From: Flavobacterium amniphilum
GTDB lineage: Bacteria > Bacteroidota > Bacteroidia > Flavobacteriales > Flavobacteriaceae
Assembly: GCF_023634845.1 (NCBI RefSeq)
Contig: NZ_JAMLJL010000005.1
Location: 62,001-126,000 of the forward strand
Length of the DNA: 64,000 nucleotides
Direction of reading: 5' to 3'
How positions within the stretch are numbered: position 1 is the first letter of the stretch; each line of letters opens with the position of its first letter. Positions 37,056 through 44,980 of this stretch are shown here, piece after piece. The notes below the pieces were generated by a model. The model made no database searches. It saw only the letters and a program-made list of their open reading frames with translations, and was not told where the DNA came from. Both the position numbers and the translations under genes were made by a program.

Positions 37056-37508
37056 TTACTGTCCGGAACTTATAATTTTCTTCATATCAATTTCCAGTTT
37101 CACATCTGATAGAGAATCAATTAAAGTATTATTTATCACATATGAATTCAAAAAACACATACTAACACTATTATGTCCAACTTTATACGTTCCGCAATTG
37201 AGTTTTAGTGCATTTAAATTGTATACTTTATCATTGATCAATATTTGATATTCTCCATTTTCTTTGAGACAATCATCCAAATCAATTTCAAAACCAGTAT
37301 CATTCTTTTTTATTCTTTTCACCAAAACCATTTTATCTTCTTTTAGATCAATAACTTCAAGTGATGGAGCAATACCATCAAAATTTGTCAAACTAATTGA
37401 GCAGATGGTATTATTCTTTTTGTCTTCTAATTCATTTTTACATGAAGAATTCAATAACAGAATCAGTAGTATACTTATAATTAATTTATTTGAATTTAAG
37501 ATATGCAT
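37056..37508 (-). CDS. Lipoprotein, candidate immunity to C39-like effector
   Basis: The 150-residue protein has a lipoprotein signal (ISILLILLLNSSC) and a mature domain with Cys residues at DDCLK, LNCGTY and MCFLNS. Its start overlaps the end of the C39-like effector gene by 23 bases, which points to coupled translation. No family recognised. Confidence 0.68.
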   Translation of the reverse strand: MHILNSNKLIISILLILLLNSSCKNELEDKKNNTICSISLTNFDGIAPSLEVIDLKEDKMVLVKRIKKNDTGFEIDLDDCLKENGEYQILINDKVYNLNALKLNCGTYKVGHNSVSMCFLNSYVINNTLIDSLSDVKLEIDMKKIISSGQ

Positions 37509-38874
37509 AATAGTTACTTCTAAATTGATTTTTTTCTAACTTCAATTTTGGCATTTTTATATTATAATCAGGATGCAAACTATCATTCCTAATTTCTCCC
37601 CAAGTAAAGACATTCAATTCTATATTTGATACATCATCATAATCCAGTTCTTGCAAATTACTTGAATTTAAATATTTTAATCCTCCTTCATAAACTATCC
37701 AATGATATTCTGAAAAATCATCAAAAGAATAATTTGACTCTTTTGAAAAAGCTACCATGCTACCATCTATTAATAAACATATTTTATATCCATTTCTATA
37801 ATCTTTGTCGATATCTTTTTCTAGAATACGTAACTTCTCATCAGAACCAAAAAAATCTCTTAGGTAAGATTTGTTCGCTTTATAATAATCTATTTCTACA
37901 GTGGAATAACCCAGTAATTTTTTTCCTAATCTTGTCATTAACCAAGGCCAATTGATTGCTTGAAATTCTTCATTTCCACCTTTATATTTAGGATTATCAG
38001 TATTTCTAGTTCCTGCCATAGTTATAAAATCAATCAAAGGCATTTTTTCATACTTATTTATAAACCTATTATACGATCGTGGAAAACCCTTTTTTGAAGG
38101 GTCAATTTGATGTAAAACTTCATTTGGATTCACAGTATAACTATTAGAAGTTGCGACACCCGTTCTAAATAAATCCCTTGCAAATTTTTTATAACCATCA
38201 GGTTTCTCTTTTGCAAACAGATAGAATATACATGCCATACCACATAATGAAGTACTTGCCTGATCAATTTTCCATGGCATTCCTCTACTAGTTCTATCTT
38301 CAATTTCCTCTTCAACAATCATCCTATCAAACCATCTAAACCTGTTATGCTTCCAGACTTTTAATTCCCCTTCTGTCTTCGGATCGTTTACATAAGCCCT
38401 GACATATACAAAGCGGCCACACATCTCTTTTTCATTTACGAAAAGCTTCATTACTTCTCCTTTTGCCTTGAGATGTATTTCTTCCCATTTATTTTTTGAT
38501 AAATTATGGTATTTGATCATCCATTTTACCACCGATTTATTGGGTGGTTCTTTATCAAAATAGGATTTAACCCTGAATTGATACGTTTTCCCGAAAACCA
38601 TCCCTTTCTGGATACCTCCCGATTTATCATTGGCAGATCCGCTATCCAAAGCAGTAATCAATTCAATTTCTTTAACTTTGATTGTAGGCGGCATGCTTTT
38701 TACCGGAGCTTTTCTTTCTTCAGCTTTATTATAAGATGTTCCTTTACTTTTACCATTGAGTGTTAAAGCACCTCCTGAAGTATTCGAAATCTTTTTGGCA
38801 TCATAACGCACCGAACCATTGGCATTACCTTTAATATTTCTTGCTATAATTGTTATTTTACCGGAATCTCCCAT
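37486..38874 (-). CDS. Candidate T6SS effector with C39/papain-like cysteine peptidase domain
   Basis: The 462-residue protein has the same first 40 residues as the caspase-like effector, then an Ig-like domain (about 65-175). The C-terminal half carries a papain-fold signature: Gln205 and Cys211 in DQASTSLCGMACIFY, as in C39 peptidases (Q-x5-CG), and His391 in EYHWIVYEGG, with Asn403 as a possible third residue. C39 enzymes usually mature bacteriocins; here, without a transporter and behind vgrG, a toxin that cuts proteins or wall peptides is more likely. The start lies 2 bases after vgrG. No signal peptide. Confidence 0.78.
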   Translation of the reverse strand: MGDSGKITIIARNIKGNANGSVRYDAKKISNTSGGALTLNGKSKGTSYNKAEERKAPVKSMPPTIKVKEIELITALDSGSANDKSGGIQKGMVFGKTYQFRVKSYFDKEPPNKSVVKWMIKYHNLSKNKWEEIHLKAKGEVMKLFVNEKEMCGRFVYVRAYVNDPKTEGELKVWKHNRFRWFDRMIVEEEIEDRTSRGMPWKIDQASTSLCGMACIFYLFAKEKPDGYKKFARDLFRTGVATSNSYTVNPNEVLHQIDPSKKGFPRSYNRFINKYEKMPLIDFITMAGTRNTDNPKYKGGNEEFQAINWPWLMTRLGKKLLGYSTVEIDYYKANKSYLRDFFGSDEKLRILEKDIDKDYRNGYKICLLIDGSMVAFSKESNYSFDDFSEYHWIVYEGGLKYLNSSNLQELDYDDVSNIELNVFTWGEIRNDSLHPDYNIKMPKLKLEKNQFRSNYYAYLKFK

Positions 38875-38876
38875 GC

Positions 38877-40706
38877 TTAATGATTTTTCACATTCTCACC
38901 TGACTGGTTGTGGATTTGGGTTTCACTGTTCAGCGTATAATCGGAAACAGCCTGTACTTCAATGGTATCAGAGGCATTTTTATGAATGTCTTTTGCATCA
39001 TAAGAATAATTCTCCGACGCTATTTTAGAAATGTTTTTAGCCAATAACATAAAATCATTTGAAGCCATCTGGTTGATGTTCACTCCGGCGGTATCGATCA
39101 TGTCTTTTCCGGCGCTTGATGCAATATTGATTCCGGCCGAATTATATATGTTTTCACCGGCTGAGAATGTAATATTCTTACCGGCTACCATGGTAATATT
39201 ATTGGGCGCATTGACACTGATATTTCCCTGTCCGTCCATAAGCCAGGTGTTACCGCTTGGATCTTCAATGAAGATACTTCCTTGGGCATCGTTGAAAATC
39301 ATTTTGGTCCCCGAACGGGTGTGGATTACTTTCTGGTCGTTGCCGGCTGTATTGTAACCTGATATTTCCGAACCGTTGTATTGCGTACCCACCACAAAAG
39401 GTTTTTCCGGATTACCTCCTTCAAACGATACAAAAACTTCTTCACCGATTTCAGGAATGAAATAAAATCCTTTTCCGGACCCGGCGTGTGGAGTTACCAA
39501 ACGGGTCCAGTCGCTTTCATGTCCCCAGAAGAACATAAAACGGATGCGCCCCATGCCCATTGGGTCGTTGTTATCAGTCACTACGGCCGATTGTGTTTCT
39601 GCTTTTGGGTATACTAGCGGGTTCGTATAAGGTGGAACTTTTACGTCTCTTGGAATCGATTCGAATTCACATTCATAATGTCCGAATCCTTTTGAATAAT
39701 GTTCAACTTTTGTGGCGATAAAATCTCCCTGGATACCATCTTTGGTAATCGAAAAAACGCCTCCGATCTGTAACGGGATTTTACTCTGCCCGGAATAGGT
39801 TAAGACATTCGCTTCTTTGGCCTGCTGGTTAATTTCCTGCATCCTTTTGATATCCTGTGATTCGTGTGCATTGCTCACAAAAGCATGATTTGTATTGCTG
39901 CGGTCAAAGACCATACCCGATGCATTTTGCGCGTTCTGGGCGATATAACTCTGTGTGTTGTTTTGAGGTGAAAGGTTTGAAGAGCCAATTTCAGATGCTC
40001 CATTGTAATCATACCCTTTGTAAGCTACTTTTTGTGAACGCAAACGGCTTTTCACTTTAAAATGATGCAGGTTTACGCCACTGAACAATGAAGCTTTAGA
40101 CGATTTAAGTTCGCCGAATTTAAGGTAATCCCCGTCATAATACATCCATTCCCCATATTGGGTGGCCAGACGCTGCAGGAAACCAAAATCAGTTTCATTA
40201 TATTGTACAATATACGGAAGCATATTGGTGTAAACCGGTTTGATGTCACATCCTGTCAAAACACCTTTAACCAGATTCTGATCAATTTTCTTTCCGATTT
40301 CTTCAAGATTCATAGACAGAAACGTCTCACTTTGGGTGATATCATCCAGCAATACTGTTGGACTCTCTCCTACGATATGAAATCCTTTGGAGGCACCATC
40401 ATTGTCCAGCACTTCCATACCGGTTATAACTCCTTTGAAATTAACGTTCTCTCCTCGGGCCGCATCTTTTAGTGTTATAACTACTTTGGCACCCATATAT
40501 TTCTTGATGAAATCGGCCTGGCTCTTGAAATCAACAACGACATCACCTATACGCCAGGTGAAGCTGAAATTATGATGTTCCAACAATCCCTGACTGATGC
40601 GGAGATCATAGTAAACAACAGGTTCTGAATAACTTCCAACCTGTATGCTTACGCGGTCTGCCATTACATCCGAAATTTTTTTAACAAGATTCTGAACTGT
40701 ACTCAT
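38877..40706 (-). CDS. tssI: VgrG/TssI spike protein, copy B
   Basis: The 609-residue protein has the same order as copy A: gp27-like domains, OB fold (SGKGFYFIPEIGEEVFV) and beta-helical needle (NNITMVAGKNITFSAGENIY). Sequence is nearly identical to copy A from about 380 to 500 but differs in the needle beyond about 510. This pattern suits conserved baseplate contacts and cargo-specific tips. It follows the Hcp pair directly and precedes the C39-like effector. Confidence 0.95.
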   Translation of the reverse strand: MSTVQNLVKKISDVMADRVSIQVGSYSEPVVYYDLRISQGLLEHHNFSFTWRIGDVVVDFKSQADFIKKYMGAKVVITLKDAARGENVNFKGVITGMEVLDNDGASKGFHIVGESPTVLLDDITQSETFLSMNLEEIGKKIDQNLVKGVLTGCDIKPVYTNMLPYIVQYNETDFGFLQRLATQYGEWMYYDGDYLKFGELKSSKASLFSGVNLHHFKVKSRLRSQKVAYKGYDYNGASEIGSSNLSPQNNTQSYIAQNAQNASGMVFDRSNTNHAFVSNAHESQDIKRMQEINQQAKEANVLTYSGQSKIPLQIGGVFSITKDGIQGDFIATKVEHYSKGFGHYECEFESIPRDVKVPPYTNPLVYPKAETQSAVVTDNNDPMGMGRIRFMFFWGHESDWTRLVTPHAGSGKGFYFIPEIGEEVFVSFEGGNPEKPFVVGTQYNGSEISGYNTAGNDQKVIHTRSGTKMIFNDAQGSIFIEDPSGNTWLMDGQGNISVNAPNNITMVAGKNITFSAGENIYNSAGINIASSAGKDMIDTAGVNINQMASNDFMLLAKNISKIASENYSYDAKDIHKNASDTIEVQAVSDYTLNSETQIHNQSGENVKNH

Positions 40707-40787
40707 GGAGTATAAATTTAAAGTATTGTTTGGCCTTAATTACAGGCTCTTATTATCAAAGTTTAAAATGTAACTGTTATAATTACA

Positions 40788-41183
40788 TTAGATATCCAGT
40801 GTCCACGGTTTTCCTAAAACCGCACCGCTGAAATCAATCTCTTTTGCTGAGACTGTAAACGCTATCTGCATTGGAACTTCATTACTGGAGCGGAAGCTTT
40901 CATGATAATCGATGCAAAAAGCCTTATCAAATTTCAATTCCTTCATTTTTGACATGGCATCACGACGGAAGAAAGTAATTTTTCCGCTTTTGGTCTGCGT
41001 GCTGCTGATCATCCACTTCATAAAATCAACACTTTTGGTTGATTCGATAACAAGTCTGATATTACCACCCTGTGCAATAGTCTGGGGCTTACCATTGTGA
41101 TCTACTTCCTGATGGATGTGCAAATCAAATTCCAATATGTTATAGGTTTCCCCATCTAATTCCAATTTTGCTAAAAAAGACAT
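40788..41183 (-). CDS. tssD: Hcp/TssD family protein, minor form, module B
   Basis: The 131-residue protein is the copy of the minor form at 24762-25157, with about ten substitutions, most of them in the last third (ESFRSSNEVPMQIAFTVSAK). Roles as in module A: a variant ring of the tube, or a cap. The gap to vgrG is 81 bases. Confidence 0.93.
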   Translation of the reverse strand: MSFLAKLELDGETYNILEFDLHIHQEVDHNGKPQTIAQGGNIRLVIESTKSVDFMKWMISSTQTKSGKITFFRRDAMSKMKELKFDKAFCIDYHESFRSSNEVPMQIAFTVSAKEIDFSGAVLGKPWTLDI

Positions 41184-41230
41184 GTTTTTATAATTTAAGG
41201 TGATACTATTGCAAATAATTTACCGTCAAA

Positions 41231-41258
41231 GGGGGATAAATTTGGGGTATTATCCCCC
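41231..41258 (-). promoter_or_regulatory. Strong hairpin between the two hcp genes, module B
   Basis: GGGGGATAA and TTATCCCCC form a perfect 9-bp stem with a 10-base loop. It lies in the 112-base gap between hcp genes, matching the position of a different hairpin in module A. A T-run is lacking, so an mRNA stabiliser or weak attenuator is more likely than a terminator. Confidence 0.6.
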
Positions 41259-41295
41259 AATCACGGCTTCTCAAATAAATATGTTCAAAAAAGGA

Positions 41296-41682
41296 TTATA
41301 CCCATTCGTTTTCATAAATTCCAGTACCCATTTCAATCTTACGGGCAGAAATAGTGAAAGTTTCTGTTAATGGATTATGACCTGTAGAATCGAAGTTTTC
41401 TCTGTGCTTTACCAAGTAACCTTCAGAGAATTTTAATTCTTTCAAAGTAGCATCGCTGTCTCTTTTGAAGAATTTCACGCTTCCGTCTTTACGCTCGAAG
41501 CTGTTTGTCATCCACTCGAATAATTCAGTAGATCCGGTTCCTTCAACCGTAACATCAATTTTGCCACCTCTGGTTACTGTAGATGGTCGTCCTGTTGCAT
41601 CAGTTTCCTGAAACAAACCATAGTTTACATTCAATACGTTGTACTCTTTTCCTCCAACGTTTAGTTTTGCTTTAAATGACAT
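41296..41682 (-). CDS. tssD: Hcp/TssD tube protein, major form, module B
   Basis: The 128-residue protein differs from the module A copy in five residues (for example KEYNVL against KDFNVL and TGHNP against TGQNP). It should build the same tube. It is the first gene of operon B, with 320 bases of noncoding DNA ahead. Confidence 0.95.
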   Translation of the reverse strand: MSFKAKLNVGGKEYNVLNVNYGLFQETDATGRPSTVTRGGKIDVTVEGTGSTELFEWMTNSFERKDGSVKFFKRDSDATLKELKFSEGYLVKHRENFDSTGHNPLTETFTISARKIEMGTGIYENEWV

Positions 41683-42002
41683 AAGAATAAATATTTAAAA
41701 AAAATTAATAATAAACAGACAATATTATTCCCAGCAGAACAGCATACGTATTCCGCCTAATAAAATTTATATGAATAAGGAATTTGCCTAAAAGGCGATT
41801 AGAATAAAATTACTTACAGCATACAAGTAATTCTGATAGTAAAAAATCAGCTGCTGCAATAATTAGATGAAGAAAAAACATGAATCATTGTTTTAGAAAA
41901 TTAAGGTTTAAAAAAAATATACCAATTAAAAAATAAAGTGCAATTGTAAGAATTTTTTCTCAAATATTAAAAAAATGTACAACTTTTCTTAAAACAATTT
42001 GC
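41683..42002. other. Noncoding upstream region of hcp operon B, duplicate of that of module A
   Basis: No gene is seen. The minus-strand leader (TTGTCTGTTTATTATTAATT) and more distant blocks (CAGCTGCTGCAA, AAAATTAAGGTTT, AATATACC, CAATTGTAAGAA at 41941-41952) recur at 25665-25960. TACGTATG, a weak form of the -7 element, lies at about the place of TACTTTTG in module A. Confidence 0.65.
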
Positions 42003-42536
42003 TTAATATTTTCTTAAGCATTTGATATCTTCATACATTTGAGTTGCCGTTTTTTTATCGACACGGAACTCATAATCCTTTTGATAGGTATGAATCAAAA
42101 AACCTTTGATCAAACTTTTTGACATGTATTTGATATCGTATCCCCTTAATTCGACAACAATATAACCTTCACAATTCACCTGATATTCGTTGATCAGATC
42201 ATATTTATCATCATTTACGAATGTCAGCTCAACAACATCGTCTTTTTTAATACAGGCATTAAAGGAAAACAATTTAATGTAAGCAAAAACTTTAGATCCC
42301 TTTCTTTTCCCAAGCTGGAAACTGATATAGTCCTGATCTGTATTGTAAACTTTAAAGTAATACGGTTCTGTGTAAGCATAAGCTCTTTTATCCAAAAAAT
42401 TCTCTTTACTTCTGGTAATCTTTACCCGGTTTTTACATCGTATTTTAAGAGAGTCTTTAGCAGACATTTGTGCTGTCGCCGATAATGAGAAAAATAAAAA
42501 AACGCTTATTGTGAATAGTATTCTTTTTAGTCGCAT
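42003..42536 (-). CDS. Secreted protein of unknown function between T6SS machine and effector island
   Basis: The 177-residue protein has a signal peptide cleaved near SATAQ. The mature domain has two central Cys (NACIKK and VNCEGY) and Lys/Tyr-rich strands. No family recognised. It lies 60 bases beyond tssC and is separated from it by a hairpin, so it may be transcribed partly with the machine genes. A periplasmic T6SS accessory role is conceivable only from position. Confidence 0.62.
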   Translation of the reverse strand: MRLKRILFTISVFLFFSLSATAQMSAKDSLKIRCKNRVKITRSKENFLDKRAYAYTEPYYFKVYNTDQDYISFQLGKRKGSKVFAYIKLFSFNACIKKDDVVELTFVNDDKYDLINEYQVNCEGYIVVELRGYDIKYMSKSLIKGFLIHTYQKDYEFRVDKKTATQMYEDIKCLRKY

Positions 42537-42551
42537 AGCTGATAAATATTA

Positions 42552-42580
42552 AAAGAAGGGATTTTACAATCCCCTCTTTC
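42552..42580 (-). terminator. Hairpin after tssC
   Basis: On the minus strand GGGATT-GTAA-AATCCC is extended by AAAGAg/tTCTTT-type flanks and followed by TTTTAATATTT. It probably ends or attenuates the long machine operon after tssC. Confidence 0.6.
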
Positions 42581-42595
42581 AAACTAAAGATTAAA

Positions 42596-43963
42596 TTATT
42601 TTTGTTCGTATTCAGTATCCCAATCAGTACCGTCATCCCCTTTTTGACCTTCCATTTTGATCATAAAGTTTTTAGCGGGGAAATATGGTTTCATATGGAT
42701 ATCCAAATAAATTCTGTCTTTTTGGATTGGATCCTGCTCGAATCTTTTGATCTCGAAGTTTTCAATCAATTTATCCGGACCAGTGATTCCATCAAGGAAC
42801 TGAACGATTTGCCCCATGATTTCTTTACGGGTTTTAGCAGTAAAGTTCTCAAAAGCTCTTCTGTTAAGGAAGTCCATCAATACTTTAGTCACATAATCAA
42901 AAACACGTACAACAGAATATGTTTGTAAACCTAAGTTGTCACCGTTGAATAATGTTTTACCTGAAAACGCCATTACTTTACCATATTCATTAACCATAGG
43001 AATTAATCCCATGTTCTCTAAATTGGCAATTTCGCTTTTCTTCAAGTCGAAACGAACACCGTCAACTTCGTTGATACCCCCGAATTTTTTACCGGCAGTA
43101 ACCTGTGACATTAAAGTTTTGTAAATTTTTCCGGCAAGAGCTGCTGAAGGCGGGATGAATAAATCCTCAGATTCACCAACCACATCAAACTTACCTCTAC
43201 CAACCAACCAGTTACAAGTCATCAAAACATTTGAACGGTAGATATCACCACCAGTTAAATAAGCAGCATCGAACATTTCCATAACATCATCCGGTTCATC
43301 AAGGTGAGCAAAATCGGTTACAAGCATTACTTTGTTTTCATGTGCAATTTTTGCCCATTTTTCAACAACTTTATTACTTCCCAAGTAACCCGGAATTACT
43401 AATAAACCATAGTTGTTTTTAAGATCAAGACGGTCATAATTATCAACTAATTCATTATGAATTGCATCGATAAAACGAGTATTATCCAAATCCTGTAGTT
43501 GCTCTAAATCAGCATTAATAACCGTTACGTTTCTTACTTTATCCGTTTCAGTATTTTTATAGAACAAACCGATGGTTCTGTATGATTGCTCTAGTTCTTT
43601 TGTTTCGTGAATTGCAATTGCAAGGTTTTTAAGTAAAGTTTCTTCAGCTACTTTACTTTTATCCTCACATTGGGCAACCATATCAGTAAGTGATTCATTC
43701 TCTTTCAAAGCACTTGCCCACATTTCCAATGTTTTCTTAAGTACTTCTCTTTCTGATTCCTTATTTGCTTCATTCATGAAAATCTGACGGCGTGCTTTTC
43801 TGTCAGGATTCATATTTTGAGCACCTTCGATAGAAGTTTCCAACAAATCAAAACCACCATATTTAGCCAGTTTCTCTGCGCTTTGTTTTACCGCACCTTC
43901 TCTCTTTTTTGGTTCTAAAACTGCTGATTCAGCAGTTTGAGCTTGTAATTGTTCTTTAGACAT
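42596..43963 (-). CDS. tssC: TssC, contractile sheath large subunit (DUF5458)
   Basis: The 455-residue protein is a Bacteroidota-type TssC, the large subunit of the contractile sheath around the Hcp tube. Typical stretches are YGLLVIPGYLGSNKVVEKWA, KVMLVTDFAHLDEP and DVVGESEDLFIPPSAALAG, with the handshake C-terminal region near DRIYLDIHMKPYFPAK. Length agrees with the family. It lies 23 bases after tssB and is the last gene of the machine operon before a hairpin. Confidence 0.95.
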   Translation of the reverse strand: MSKEQLQAQTAESAVLEPKKREGAVKQSAEKLAKYGGFDLLETSIEGAQNMNPDRKARRQIFMNEANKESEREVLKKTLEMWASALKENESLTDMVAQCEDKSKVAEETLLKNLAIAIHETKELEQSYRTIGLFYKNTETDKVRNVTVINADLEQLQDLDNTRFIDAIHNELVDNYDRLDLKNNYGLLVIPGYLGSNKVVEKWAKIAHENKVMLVTDFAHLDEPDDVMEMFDAAYLTGGDIYRSNVLMTCNWLVGRGKFDVVGESEDLFIPPSAALAGKIYKTLMSQVTAGKKFGGINEVDGVRFDLKKSEIANLENMGLIPMVNEYGKVMAFSGKTLFNGDNLGLQTYSVVRVFDYVTKVLMDFLNRRAFENFTAKTRKEIMGQIVQFLDGITGPDKLIENFEIKRFEQDPIQKDRIYLDIHMKPYFPAKNFMIKMEGQKGDDGTDWDTEYEQK

Positions 43964-43986
43964 ATTATAATTTGTTTAGGTGATTT

Positions 43987-44433
43987 TTATTTTTGGTTTA
44001 ATTCAGCTATTAACTCTTCAATTGTTTCCAACAAAGCTTTTTTTGCATCCGGATTATCCAAAGCGCTTTTTAAGATTTTGTTAGTTTTCAATTGCTTGAT
44101 AATTTTTTGGTATTGGTCTTTTTCAGTTTCCAAATTGGTTAAAAACTTACTTTGAGCCGTGATACCTTTCACACCGAAATCTCCTAAGTTTGAAAATTTC
44201 AATTCTTCATTTTTTGTAGCACCTTCAGCATCTTCAAAAGAAACTTTTGCAGTTGGTTTAAAATGTGAAAAAACCTGCTCAATATTTGTCAATCCTTCAA
44301 CAAGTTCTGGTCTTACCGGTGCATCACCTGTAAGTTTTTGAGCTACTAATGTCCTGTTTTGAGGAATTTCTAAGATTGCTTCACTAGCATCTAACTTCAC
44401 TTCATTTCCCCCGATTCCGTAATTTGATAACAT
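43987..44433 (-). CDS. tssB: TssB, contractile sheath small subunit
   Basis: The 148-residue protein starts MLSNYGIGGNEVKLDA and contains KFSNLGDFGVKGIT, the GDF region found in TssB proteins, followed by a long helical C-terminus (about 95-148). It pairs with TssC to form the sheath that TssH disassembles. It sits directly upstream of tssC, as usual for the sheath pair. Confidence 0.93.
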   Translation of the reverse strand: MLSNYGIGGNEVKLDASEAILEIPQNRTLVAQKLTGDAPVRPELVEGLTNIEQVFSHFKPTAKVSFEDAEGATKNEELKFSNLGDFGVKGITAQSKFLTNLETEKDQYQKIIKQLKTNKILKSALDNPDAKKALLETIEELIAELNQK

Positions 44434-44458
44434 AATATCCGATTGTTTTAGTTAATAT

Positions 44459-44974
44459 TTAATTCGCTTTATTAATCTGTCTGCAGACTTCCAGATCGCG
44501 TTTTACGATCTCCAGTTCGCTTTTATAAGTTTCTATTTGCTGCAATAGTTTATCCATTTCTTCTTTACTCTCCCCCATCATCTGAATACTTTTCTTCGCA
44601 TCAATCAACTGTCTGTTAGTCAAAATAATGTTATCATACATATTGTCCCGCATCAAACTGTCTTTGGTTGGGATTGACTGTTGCATGCTGATAATTGTGG
44701 ATATGGCCTTTTGCTGGTTATAATAAAAGTCCTGTCCAGGCGCATTTAGTGAATCAATAGAAGATTTCAATTCTTCCATGTTTTTGGCAAAATCTTCCTG
44801 GAAAAGAAATTCTCTTGTCATTGTTTCGTTTTCACTTTTCAATTCACTATTTTCCTTCCATGGCAAGTAATAATCGAAGAAAATAGCTCCAATTATAACA
44901 AACATTGTAATTCCGAAAACTGCCAGAAATGCTAAAAATGATTTTGCCCGTTCTTTTTTGTTTAAAACTTCCAT
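44459..44974 (-). CDS. tssO: TssO, T6SSiii transmembrane protein
   Basis: The 171-residue protein has a basic N-terminus, one transmembrane helix (about 13-36) and a long periplasmic coiled coil (about 40-170), interrupted around NAPGQDFYY. This is the architecture of TssO, a subunit of the membrane complex that in Bacteroidota replaces TssJ/L/M. Its place between tssK and tssB supports the call. The C-terminal half is likely to oligomerise. Confidence 0.85.
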   Translation of the reverse strand: MEVLNKKERAKSFLAFLAVFGITMFVIIGAIFFDYYLPWKENSELKSENETMTREFLFQEDFAKNMEELKSSIDSLNAPGQDFYYNQQKAISTIISMQQSIPTKDSLMRDNMYDNIILTNRQLIDAKKSIQMMGESKEEMDKLLQQIETYKSELEIVKRDLEVCRQINKAN

Positions 44975-44980
44975 TCCTTA

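Noticed and set aside
42552..42580. Hairpin after tssC as a riboswitch or small RNA
   Set aside because: It is a simple stem with a T-rich tail, sufficiently explained by termination or attenuation.
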